NCBI RefSeq assembly: GCF_001543325.1
Contig: NZ_CP013355.1
Location: 1,084,001-1,148,000 of the forward strand
Reading direction: 5' to 3'
Source: Lutibacter profundi
Lineage (GTDB): Bacteria; Bacteroidota; Bacteroidia; Flavobacteriales; Flavobacteriaceae
DNA: 64,000 nucleotides
How positions within the stretch are numbered: position 1 is the first letter of the stretch; each line of letters starts with the position of its first letter. This document shows, piece by piece, positions 1-7,007 of the stretch. Below the pieces are notes generated by a model. The model was given only the letters and a program-made list of their open reading frames with translations, was not told where the DNA came from and did no database searches. A program made the position numbers and the translations under genes.

Positions 1-290
1 TTAAAATTGAAACAAGAGATCACAGTTATATTGATGGTGATCGTATTAAAATTTATTTGAATGAACAGGTTATAAGTAATAATGTTGGTTTAAAAGGAAG
101 CTATTTTGTAATTTATGTTAAACTAAAAGATGGCTATAACAGAATTGATTTTCAAGCATTAAACCAAGGTTTCTCAGGACCTAATACCGCTGAATTTAGT
201 TTGTATGATGCCAATGGAAATTTACTATCTGATAGAGAATGGAATTTAACAACTGGGCAAACCGCTACATTAGGAGTTATAAAACAATAA
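1..290 (+). CDS. C-terminal part of an exported/surface protein (5' end outside window)
   Basis: The reading frame is open from base 3 to a TAA at 288-290 and has no stop back to the window edge, so this is the last 95 or so residues of a longer protein. A TTG at 57 lies inside the open frame and is unlikely to be the real start. The text is rich in Gly, Asn, Asp and aromatic residues (for example DGDRIKIYLN, NRIDFQALNQG, SLYDANGN), as in beta-sandwich modules at the ends of secreted Bacteroidota proteins. The function is not recognised. The next gene begins 10 bases downstream. Confidence 0.6.
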   Translation, partial: KIETRDHSYIDGDRIKIYLNEQVISNNVGLKGSYFVIYVKLKDGYNRIDFQALNQGFSGPNTAEFSLYDANGNLLSDREWNLTTGQTATLGVIKQ

Positions 291-299
291 ATTATTTAT

Positions 300-683
300 A
301 TGGTTTTAGCTGCCTCAGGAATTATCATTCAAAATAAAAAAATTCTTCTTTTACAGCGCTCAAATTACACTGAAAATTACCCTGAATATTGGGGTTGCCC
401 TGGTGGAAGAGCTAATAAAGGTGAAACTGCGGAACAAAATGTAATTAGAGAAGTAAAAGAAGAGTGCAATTTAAACTTCTATCCTACTTCAATTTTAAAA
501 AAAGGTATTTGGCAAGACAGAAATTATTATCGTTTTTTGGGAAACTGGTCTGGAAAAATAAAAATTCAGGAATTAGAAGTGTTAGATTATAATTGGTTTT
601 CTTATAATGAAGCCATCAAACTTCAATTATCCTTTGATTATAAAGAAGTTATAGAATTACTTTATAAAAAACAATTACTATAA
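300..683 (+). CDS. Nudix hydrolase
   Basis: A 127-residue single-domain Nudix protein, which would hydrolyse a nucleoside diphosphate linked to another group (X). The Nudix box runs from about residue 35 to 57 and reads G-x5-E-x7-REVKEEC: the metal-binding REVxEE core is intact, but the usual Gly after it is replaced by Asn (CNL). The N-terminal strand (AASGIIIQNKKILLLQR) and WGCPGGR are typical of MutT/NudG-like members. The substrate cannot be read from sequence. It lies 10 bases after the upstream partial gene, so the two may be cotranscribed. The length is normal for the family. Confidence 0.85.
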   Translation: MVLAASGIIIQNKKILLLQRSNYTENYPEYWGCPGGRANKGETAEQNVIREVKEECNLNFYPTSILKKGIWQDRNYYRFLGNWSGKIKIQELEVLDYNWFSYNEAIKLQLSFDYKEVIELLYKKQLL

Positions 684-840
684 GCTGTTATGTATGAATT
701 AATATAAAACTAGGGTTTTAAGCCAATTTTAGTTAATTGTTTTATACTTGCGTTGGTTAAAATAAAAATAGCCGTTAAATAGCAAACTTAAAACTTGACA
801 CTTAACTACTATTTTCTTGTATTAGATGTGAGTTTCTTAT

Positions 841-1104
841 TTAATCTACAGGAATCAATTCAGTTCCTCCTCCTGTTGTGCTTGGAAGTACATCAAACAA
901 TCTATATTTCCAATCGCTACAACCACATTCATTAATTGCTTTAACTCCAATGTTTAATTGCCCACTTTAATATGGTTTAACATCTTTATATGCAGAATAA
1001 CTCTAATTTCTAACTTGACTATTGGGTATTAGCCATTCAAAAGTGAAATTAAAAGCGCTAATAGACCCTGCATTTTCTATATTTGTTGCGTTAAGTTCTT
1101 GAAT
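841..1104 (-). pseudogene. Remnant of a fibronectin-III-like secreted protein
   Basis: Reading the minus strand from about 1104 down to the TAA at 841 gives a protein-like stretch with two in-frame stops. It runs from ELNATNIENAGSISAFNFTF through EWLIPNSQVRN, stop, SYSAYKDVKPY, stop, then SGQLNIGVKAINECGCSDW to the end. The pattern (FEW..P, GQLNIGVKAINECGCSDW) resembles the beta-sandwich repeats of flavobacterial surface proteins. There is no usable start and no upstream extension. It occupies about half of the 540-base gap 684-1223. The rest of that gap shows nothing coding apart from the operator before the next gene. Confidence 0.45.
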
Positions 1105-1192
1105 TCAGAATCTATTATTTTAAAATTCATGTTGGCAACAATAATGATTGACATTCTAACTAATTTAATAAAATTTGGAGATGATGTTGTTT

Positions 1193-1210
1193 TGGTGTAT
1201 ATTTACATCA
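1193..1210. promoter_or_regulatory. Imperfect palindrome, probable ParD operator
   Basis: TGGTGTA-TATT-TACATCA is an 18-base inverted repeat with one mismatch. It ends 13 bases before the antitoxin start codon. Ribbon-helix-helix antitoxins of the ParD family repress their own promoters at such short palindromes, so this is the likely autoregulatory site. The position and symmetry are seen; the function is inferred. Confidence 0.45.
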
Positions 1211-1223
1211 AAAATATAAAATT

Positions 1224-1463
1224 ATGACAAGACAAAGTATTTCATTTACTGAGCCGAATGATAATTGGTTAAAGGCTCAAATTGAAAATAAAGAATATTC
1301 GAGTAAAAGTGAATTAGTTAATGATTTGATTAGACAAGCAAGAAAACAACAAGCTCAAATTGATTGGATTAGTTCCAAATTGGAAAGAGCTGAAAAAAGT
1401 GGATTTACTACAGATTCTAAAGAACATATTTTGGCTCAATCAAAATCCTTATTGAATGACTAA
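1224..1463 (+). CDS. ParD-family antitoxin (ribbon-helix-helix)
   Basis: A 79-residue protein. Its N-terminal half (TRQSISFTEPNDNWLKAQIE, then a SSKSELVNDLIRQARKQQ helix) is the ribbon-helix-helix DNA-binding fold of CopG/ParD antitoxins. The C-terminal tail (about residues 45-79) would wrap the toxin. Antitoxins of this kind neutralise ParE and repress the operon. It overlaps the toxin gene by 8 bases, which is the classic translationally coupled arrangement, and a short palindrome lies just upstream. The family is recognised with confidence; pairing with the next gene rests on context. Confidence 0.85.
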   Translation: MTRQSISFTEPNDNWLKAQIENKEYSSKSELVNDLIRQARKQQAQIDWISSKLERAEKSGFTTDSKEHILAQSKSLLND

Positions 1464-1749
1464 TTTTAGGCTGAGTAATACGGCAAAAGAAGATTTAATA
1501 AGAATTCATCATTACGGAGTAAAAACATTTGGAGAAAAACAAGCGGATAAATACTTTGATTCGTTTTTTGAATATTTTGATAGAATATCAAAAAGTCCAT
1601 ATTCATTTGAATCCGTTGATTATATTAAAATAGGATATAGAAGATGTGTTTGTGGTTCTGATTCAATTTATTTTAGGATAAATGAAAATGATAAAGCTGT
1701 AGAAATTATGACAATAATTGGACGACAAGAGTTGAAAAATTTACTTTAA
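1456..1749 (+). CDS. ParE/RelE-superfamily toxin
   Basis: A 97-residue protein with the RelE/ParE fold. The N-terminal helices contain LSNTAKEDLIRIHHYGVKTFGEKQADKYFDSF (residues 4-35). A central strand region has GYRRCVCGSDSIYFRI, and the end reads VEIMTIIGRQ. The dyad with a ParD-type antitoxin points to ParE, whose characterised members poison DNA gyrase, rather than the ribosome-dependent RelE; this is inference. The ATG lies inside the antitoxin's last codons. The gene is intact, with no frameshift, and is followed by a terminator-like hairpin. Confidence 0.85.
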   Translation: MTNFRLSNTAKEDLIRIHHYGVKTFGEKQADKYFDSFFEYFDRISKSPYSFESVDYIKIGYRRCVCGSDSIYFRINENDKAVEIMTIIGRQELKNLL

Positions 1750-1831
1750 AAATTACAGTTGACAACAAATCATAAAATTTATGCTTAAATTTAGATTTAG
1801 TACGAACCGACAAACATTTTAACAAACCGAG

Positions 1832-1868
1832 GTTGCTATATTCGTGTAGCAACTTTATTTTTTTAAAC
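1832..1868 (+). terminator. Rho-independent terminator after the toxin-antitoxin operon
   Basis: Perfect 7-bp stem GTTGCTA/TAGCAAC with an 8-base loop, followed by a T-rich run. It lies about 80 bases after the ParE stop codon. Confidence 0.6.
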
Positions 1869-2440
1869 TGTTTATTTTCATAAGAGTTGTTTTTAAATGT
1901 TACTATTTTTTTCTAAATGGATTTAAAAACCATTTCTATAGTAAACATATCTTCTATAAAAACAGCCGTTTTTTTAGTATATGACTGAATTAGGTTTCTA
2001 CATTTACTTCTACTAAGTTCAGCAACCATACAGAAGTACTATTTAATAGTATATAAAAGGAAATTTATAGCAATTATTTAATTTTCATATAAGCAATTTA
2101 CAGGTTTGGGGTTACAATCTTTTTCTCAGGTTAAATGTAAAAAAAAAAGACTTGTCAAAATTTTACACTATTTTTTTATTGAATTTTTAAAGTTTATGGT
2201 TTTTCCTTACTTTTAATCCTACAAATATGTACACTTTAACAATTAATTAGTAAATTAAAGCCTATGTAAGTGTAACTTTTTTATTTTAGTATCGTCTTTT
2301 AAATATAATAATGCTACAAAGTCTTAGTTTTACATAAGAGAAAACTATGTCAAGTTGAGTAAAATTATGAAAGGTTTTTAAATTGAAATCCCGTAATTTT
2401 CTAATATATAATTAAGATTATAACTAGCCAAAACTACATT
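1869..2440. other. Long AT-rich intergenic region
   Basis: About 570 bases with no convincing open frame on either strand, no tRNA-like structure and no clear repeat. It contains long A and T runs. It separates the toxin-antitoxin operon from the pseudouridine synthase and must hold that gene's promoter, but no TAnnTTTG box could be assigned with confidence. Confidence 0.5.
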
Positions 2441-3334
2441 ATTAAAACTATTTATTCTCATACCGTACCTGAGGGAATTGAAAATATTCGATTACAAGAA
2501 TATGCTCCTAAAATTTTTTACAACTACATCCCTTCAAATGCTGGAGTTAAAAAAGCTATTAAACAAGGTCGGTTTTTAGTTAATAAAAGTAAAGGTTTTA
2601 CAGCAACTTGGATAAACTCTGGACAAGTAATAAAATTAATTGAAAATTCATCAACTAAACCCAAAGTTTATGAATTTAACTTAGATGTTATTTTTGAAGA
2701 TGATTTTATAGCTGCAATAATAAAACCTGCCGGAATTACGGTTAGTGGTAATGCATTCAAAACAATAGCAAATGCATTAGCTTTTAACTTGAAAAAAAGC
2801 TCTCAACAAGACGCTTTAGACATTCCAACACCTGTTCACAGATTAGACAATCAAACTTCTGGGATATTGCTAATTGCCAAAACCAAAACGGCACAAATTG
2901 AGTTAGGAAAACAATTTACCAATCAAACTATTCAAAAAAAATATTATGCTATTTCCATTGGTAAAGTAACTAAAAACCAAAATATTACCTTAAGTATTGA
3001 TGGTAAATTTGCTGAAACAAGTTTTGAGATTGTAAAGGTTGTGAAATCCTTGAAATTTAACGCATTAACTTGTCTAAAAATCTCTCCAAAAACAGGAAGA
3101 ACACATCAAATTCGCATTCATTTAGCATCTATTGGTCATCCTATTTTAGGCGATAAATTGTATGGAAATAAAGAAACCCTTCACAAGGGTAAAGGGCTTT
3201 TTTTATGTGCCTCAGAAATACAATTTTCACATCCAAAAACATCAAAAATAATTCACCTAAAAATTAATATACCTCATAAATTTAAATCGGTATTCATTCG
3301 TGAAAGACGCCGTTGGAAAACTTACAATAATTAA
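2441..3334 (+). CDS. RluA-family rRNA/tRNA pseudouridine synthase, probable ATT start
   Basis: The catalytic motif HRLDNQTSG (Asp at about residue 136 from the ATT) is that of RluA-type enzymes, which isomerise uridine in rRNA or tRNA. Later family blocks KKYYAISIG and GRTHQIRIHLASIGHPILGDKLYG are also present. The frame is open from 2405 and encodes a normal N-terminal part with an S4-like segment (VKKAIKQGRFLVNKSKG) and FEDDFIAAIIKPAG. However, it holds no ATG, GTG or TTG before 2789. A start at 2789 would delete the S4-like part and part of the catalytic domain. The ATT at 2441 sits where a Met would be expected (then KTIYSHTVPEGIENIRL). Either ATT is used, or the start codon has been lost. 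Confidence 0.75.
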   Translation: MKTIYSHTVPEGIENIRLQEYAPKIFYNYIPSNAGVKKAIKQGRFLVNKSKGFTATWINSGQVIKLIENSSTKPKVYEFNLDVIFEDDFIAAIIKPAGITVSGNAFKTIANALAFNLKKSSQQDALDIPTPVHRLDNQTSGILLIAKTKTAQIELGKQFTNQTIQKKYYAISIGKVTKNQNITLSIDGKFAETSFEIVKVVKSLKFNALTCLKISPKTGRTHQIRIHLASIGHPILGDKLYGNKETLHKGKGLFLCASEIQFSHPKTSKIIHLKINIPHKFKSVFIRERRRWKTYNN

Positions 3335-3344
3335 TAACAAATCA

Positions 3345-4133
3345 TTAAGAAAACAAATCGTCTAAAACTTTTGCCAAACGAATTCCTCCTTTTTGTAATT
3401 GAGAGCGCACTAAAGCAAAATGATTGTACATATAAGCATAACGCAAATTTTCACCAACTTTAACAGAAGCATATGTTTTTATACTTAATTTATGAGTTTC
3501 GTTCACCCAATCAATAATGGATCCTTCTTCTAAAAATTTCACTTGCTCTTTTGAAATTTTATCAGCATTATCAGCAAGTTCCGTATAAGCCATACCAAAC
3601 TGATTAATCATTTTAGTGTCCCAAACTGCATGTAAATTGGTGCCCGCGCCAAACCATTGAACTTGAATCATATTTCCTCCCTTATCTTCTTTTCTTCCAG
3701 CATGCATTGGCTGATGCAAATCTCCTATTAAATGAACCAATAGTTTTAAATAAAAAGCTTTTTCCTCTTTAGTACTGTTTTTATCCTTAATTACTTCTTT
3801 GCATTTTGCAATTCCAGTAACTAAATCTCCTTTTTTGTTTTTTATAGAATGCTGATAATCAACGTTAAAAGGCATATTTACATAATGCCAAGTATAAAAT
3901 TCATCATAATGTCTATCTGATTTAATATCATCAGCAAAAGTTGAAACAAGCGCCAAACTTTGCCCATTTAATAATTCAGCTATTTTATGTTTCGTTTTAT
4001 TTTTCAAATACTGATTGGCAATTTCTCCAATTGTTCTATGTCCTGTTTTTCCCCAATATGGATTAGCAGTACTAACCTGTGTAGTAACAATTAAAAGAAC
4101 GACTATAAAACTAATTTTTTTTACAATTTTCAT
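3345..4133 (-). CDS. S1/P1-type zinc nuclease, exported
   Basis: A 262-residue protein with an N-terminal signal peptide (about residues 1-23). It then carries the trinuclear-zinc ligands of the S1/P1 nuclease family: WGKTGHR near residue 27, FADDIKSD, WHYVNMP, HLIGDLHQPMH and NLHAVWD. Such enzymes cleave single-stranded DNA or RNA to 5' nucleotides outside the cytoplasm. Here it would act in the periplasm or medium and supply phosphate or nucleosides. It converges on the pseudouridine synthase with a 10-base gap, so the two are separate units. Length and motif set look complete. Confidence 0.88.
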   Translation of the reverse strand: MKIVKKISFIVVLLIVTTQVSTANPYWGKTGHRTIGEIANQYLKNKTKHKIAELLNGQSLALVSTFADDIKSDRHYDEFYTWHYVNMPFNVDYQHSIKNKKGDLVTGIAKCKEVIKDKNSTKEEKAFYLKLLVHLIGDLHQPMHAGRKEDKGGNMIQVQWFGAGTNLHAVWDTKMINQFGMAYTELADNADKISKEQVKFLEEGSIIDWVNETHKLSIKTYASVKVGENLRYAYMYNHFALVRSQLQKGGIRLAKVLDDLFS

Positions 4134-4176
4134 TTTTATAAATTTTTACAAAGTTACTTATAAAGTTTGTTAAAAA

Positions 4177-4229
4177 TTTGGTAAAATTTAAAAAAAATTA
4201 TATATCTTTATGATATTATTTTAATATCA
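4177..4229 (+). promoter_or_regulatory. Possible promoter and 19-bp palindrome before the SPFH operon
   Basis: TTTG at 4177-4180, 22 bases, then TATCTTTA at 4203-4210 is one base short of the Bacteroidota -33/-7 pattern. It is followed directly by the perfect inverted repeat TGATATT-ATTTT-AATATCA at 4211-4229, which would overlap the transcription start and could be an operator. Confidence 0.35.
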
Positions 4230-4244
4230 TTTAAATTCATTATT

Positions 4245-5105
4245 ATGAATAAAGAAAAAATTATAAAAGTATCTAACGGTTATTTTATGCTTTCCCTTCT
4301 GGTTCTATTAATTGCTGGAGGTATTTTTAATATAATCAACTCAATCATCTGGTTATTTTTTAGTTGTTTTATCCTATCAATTATTCTCCTTCCTGGTTTC
4401 TTTTTGGTAAACCCAAATACTTCAAAAGTAATTTTACTTTTTGGCAAATACATTGGTACCGTAAAAGAAAATGGTTTTTACTGGGCAAATCCATTATATC
4501 GCAAAAGAGGAATTTCATTAAGAGCCAGCAACTTTGATAGTGAACGTGTAAAAGTTAATGACAAACTTGGAAATCCAATTATGATTAGTACCATTTTGGT
4601 TTGGAAAGTAAAAAACACTTTTAAAGCTGCATTTGATGTAGATAATTATGAAAATTTTGTACGTGTACAATCTGATGCTGCCGTTAGAAAATTAGCAAGT
4701 TTATATCCGTATGACAATTTTGAAGATGAAGGTATGGAAGAAGAAATTACGCTTAGAGCAAGTGTAAATGAAGTTAGTGAAGCCCTAGAAAAAGAACTTT
4801 CTGAACGATTGGACATGGCTGGAATTGAAGTTTTAGAAGCACGTATTGGATACTTAGCCTATGCCCAAGAAATTGCAGGCGCTATGTTAAAACGTCAACA
4901 AGCAACAGCTATTGTAGCTGCACGCCATAAAATAGTAGAAGGTGCAGTTAGTATGGTTGAAATGGCTTTAGATGAATTAAGCAAAAAAAATATTGTTACA
5001 TTAGATGAAGAACGAAAAGCTGCAATGGTAAGCAATTTAATGGTAGTTCTTTGCTCTGACAAAGACACCATTCCAATAGTTAATACAGGAACTTTAAATC
5101 ATTAA
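4245..5105 (+). CDS. SPFH/band-7 domain membrane protein
   Basis: A 286-residue protein. Two hydrophobic segments (about residues 14-34 and 36-56) are followed by the SPFH start block NPNTSKVILLFGKYIGTV and a stomatin/prohibitin-like domain to about residue 200, then a helical tail (KRQQATAIVAARHKIVEGAV). Family members oligomerise in the inner membrane, organise microdomains and often hold proteases. In flavobacteria this type is often followed by a small Arc-like ribbon-helix-helix gene. Such a gene occurs here as well, but only after four intervening frames. It is first in a tight cluster to 6993. Confidence 0.85.
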   Translation: MNKEKIIKVSNGYFMLSLLVLLIAGGIFNIINSIIWLFFSCFILSIILLPGFFLVNPNTSKVILLFGKYIGTVKENGFYWANPLYRKRGISLRASNFDSERVKVNDKLGNPIMISTILVWKVKNTFKAAFDVDNYENFVRVQSDAAVRKLASLYPYDNFEDEGMEEEITLRASVNEVSEALEKELSERLDMAGIEVLEARIGYLAYAQEIAGAMLKRQQATAIVAARHKIVEGAVSMVEMALDELSKKNIVTLDEERKAAMVSNLMVVLCSDKDTIPIVNTGTLNH

Positions 5106-5106
5106 C

Positions 5107-5175
5107 ATGGTTGTTCAAGTTCTAACGGTGATTATTTTATTAATACTAAAATTGTCATCAATCTTTTTAATTTAA
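5107..5175 (+). CDS. Possible 22-residue hydrophobic peptide
   Basis: An ATG one base after the SPFH gene's stop opens a 22-residue frame, MVVQVLTVIILLILKLSSIF plus two residues, which would be a single membrane helix. It fills the gap between the SPFH gene and the next small gene. No homology can be claimed. Placement and hydrophobicity make it worth recording, but it could be chance in AT-rich DNA. Confidence 0.25.
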   Translation: MVVQVLTVIILLILKLSSIFLI

Positions 5176-5186
5176 ATTTACCATAA

Positions 5187-5372
5187 ATGAAAGAGTATAA
5201 AATTGTGAAGCCTGAAAGCAGGTGGACTACTAAAGATAAAACTTTCGAAGATTTATTTAACAAGTATGCTTCCCAAGGTTGGCAAATTATTAGTATTTCT
5301 TATGCGCAATCTGGAAATATTCAAAAAGCGGTTTTGAAAGAAATAAAAATAGATAAACTTACTATATTATGA
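5187..5372 (+). CDS. Small DUF4177-like protein
   Basis: A 61-residue protein with the pattern MKEYKIVKP...FEDLFNKYASQGWQIISIS, which resembles the DUF4177 family: a short beta-alpha-beta unit with an aromatic GW near the middle. The role is unknown. Its stop overlaps the next start (ATGA at 5369-5372), indicating translational coupling within the SPFH operon. No signal peptide or membrane segment is visible, so it is probably cytoplasmic. Confidence 0.6.
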   Translation: MKEYKIVKPESRWTTKDKTFEDLFNKYASQGWQIISISYAQSGNIQKAVLKEIKIDKLTIL

Positions 5373-5881
5373 AAGTTTACTTGGAAAAACAACGGTTTAA
5401 TCAACCACTAGTAATTGTAGGGTTATCAATAGCCTTTATTGTTATTGGTTTTTCTACTATGAAAGAATGGGAAACCATAGCGCAAAATAGCTTTACTGAA
5501 AAAATTGGAACATTAAGTGGCTTACTCATAATTATATTAGTTTCCTTACTTTTTCTAAACTTAAATCTTAAAACTAGAATTGATGAAAAAGGGATCTATT
5601 ATCAATATAAACCACTACATTTTTCATTTAGACTAATTACTTGGGAAAGTATTTCTAAATGTTACATAAGAAATTATAATGGTATTTCTGAATATGGTGG
5701 ATGGGGAATAAAATTTAGTTTTAGAAAAAATAGTGGACGAGCATTCACTACAAAAGGAAATATTGGGTTACAAATAGAATTGAAAGACGGACGTAAAATT
5801 TTGATTGGAACTCAAAAAAAAGAAGAATTACAAAGAGTTATTAATACATACCAACATAAAATCACAAGTAATGAAGCATAA
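5369..5881 (+). CDS. Two-helix membrane protein with PH-like cytoplasmic domain
   Basis: 170 residues. Hydrophobic segments at about 14-31 and 46-64 are followed by a beta-rich domain (TRIDEKGIYYQYKPLHFSF, ITWESISKCYIRNY, GNIGLQIELKDGRKILIGT). A membrane hairpin followed by a strand-rich domain matches bacterial PH-like proteins of unknown role. It starts inside the stop of the upstream gene (4-base overlap) and overlaps the next gene by 11 bases, so it is part of the same operon. The assignment is from pattern only. Confidence 0.6.
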   Translation: MKVYLEKQRFNQPLVIVGLSIAFIVIGFSTMKEWETIAQNSFTEKIGTLSGLLIIILVSLLFLNLNLKTRIDEKGIYYQYKPLHFSFRLITWESISKCYIRNYNGISEYGGWGIKFSFRKNSGRAFTTKGNIGLQIELKDGRKILIGTQKKEELQRVINTYQHKITSNEA

Positions 5882-6818
5882 ATTTCACATCATAATTTTT
5901 AGTTTAGTTTCTTTTTTATCATTTGCTCAGGAAAAAAATTATAAAGAAACTTCCATTAACATTCCTACAAAGTCTGTAACACTAAAAGGAACATTATTAA
6001 CAGCTATTTCAAATAAAAAAACTCCTTTAGTTATCATAATTCCAGGTTCTGGTCCAACAGACAGAGATGGCAATAATGCACAAATGAAAAATAATTCATT
6101 GAAGTTTTTAGCTGAAAGTTTAGCTAAAAATAATATTACTTCCTATAGATATGATAAAAGTGTACTTTCTTTCACCCCAAAAGATAAAACTCTTATTGAT
6201 TCATTAACTTTTGAAACTTTTATTAATGAAGCTAAATCTGTGATTAAATACTTTAAAAAAAATAAAAATTATTCAAAAATAATAGTTGCAGGTCACAGTC
6301 AAGGAAGTTTAGTTGGTATGATTGCTACACATAATATTGCTGATGCATTTATTTCGTTGGAAGGTGCAGGAAGAACAATTGATAAAATTATTACAGAGCA
6401 AATAAATAAACAAGCTCCCTTTTTAAAAGATGAAACTGCCAGCGTTTTAAGTGAATTAAAAAAAGGAAATGTTGTTGAAAAATTTAACCCAATGCTAAAT
6501 TCATTATTCAACAAACAAGTACAGCCCTTTTTAATTTCTTGGATAAAATACAATCCTCAACAAGAAATTAAAAAATTAACCATTCCAGTTTTAATAATAA
6601 ATGGAACTAATGATATTCAAGTTTCTATTTCAGATGCTGAATTATTGCATAAAGCAAACTCTACATCAGAATTAGTATTAATTAAAAACATGAATCATAT
6701 TTTTAAAGAAATAAATGGAGACATAAACGAGAACATGCTATCCTATACAAACCCTAATTTACCTATTATGAAAGAATTAGTAAATTCAATAACAACTTTT
6801 ATAAAAAATAGCAACTAA
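5871..6818 (+). CDS. Exported alpha/beta hydrolase
   Basis: 315 residues from the chosen ATG at 5871, which begins a clear signal peptide (MKHKFHIIIFSLVSFLSFAQ). An in-frame TTG at 5805 would bury that peptide and is rejected. The alpha/beta-hydrolase triad is visible: Ser143 in GHSQGS, Asp248 in NGTNDIQ and His276 in MNHIF, with an HGGG-like oxyanion strip IIPGSGPTDRDGN. Such enzymes act as esterases or acyl hydrolases; the substrate is unknown. It overlaps the upstream gene by 11 bases. A periplasmic location is predicted. Confidence 0.8.
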   Translation: MKHKFHIIIFSLVSFLSFAQEKNYKETSINIPTKSVTLKGTLLTAISNKKTPLVIIIPGSGPTDRDGNNAQMKNNSLKFLAESLAKNNITSYRYDKSVLSFTPKDKTLIDSLTFETFINEAKSVIKYFKKNKNYSKIIVAGHSQGSLVGMIATHNIADAFISLEGAGRTIDKIITEQINKQAPFLKDETASVLSELKKGNVVEKFNPMLNSLFNKQVQPFLISWIKYNPQQEIKKLTIPVLIINGTNDIQVSISDAELLHKANSTSELVLIKNMNHIFKEINGDINENMLSYTNPNLPIMKELVNSITTFIKNSN

Positions 6819-6822
6819 AGAT

Positions 6823-6993
6823 ATGGCTAAGAAAAAAGCATTTGCCTTACGTATTAATGAAGATATGCTTAAAGCTATTGAAAAATGGGCAGCCGATGAG
6901 TTTAGATCCACTAACGGTCAGTTAGAATGGATGCTAAATAAGTGCCTAAAAGAAGCCAAAAGGCATCCTAAAAAACCTCTATCTAAAGAATAA
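6823..6993 (+). CDS. Arc-like ribbon-helix-helix protein (56 residues)
   Basis: A short gene four bases after the hydrolase stop. The product begins MAKKKAFALRINEDMLKAIE and continues KWAADEFRSTNGQLEWMLNK: a beta strand FALRI, helix A, then the TNGQLEWMLNKCL helix B, the layout of Arc/MetJ-type DNA-binding proteins. Flavobacterial SPFH genes commonly carry this small partner. It may regulate the operon (the palindrome at 4211-4229 is a candidate target) or act as a structural partner. No toxin-like gene is adjacent. Confidence 0.75.
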   Translation: MAKKKAFALRINEDMLKAIEKWAADEFRSTNGQLEWMLNKCLKEAKRHPKKPLSKE

Positions 6994-7007
6994 TTTGAAT
7001 AATTATC

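Noticed and set aside
1750-2440. Possible non-coding RNA in the long gap
   Set aside because: Only one short terminator hairpin is visible; no conserved structure or promoter could be supported.
2789-3334. Shorter pseudouridine synthase starting at TTG 2789
   Set aside because: It would delete the S4-like region and the first part of the catalytic domain that are clearly encoded upstream in the same frame.
5805-5870. N-terminal extension of the alpha/beta hydrolase
   Set aside because: It overlaps the end of the preceding gene by 77 bases and masks the signal peptide at 5871.
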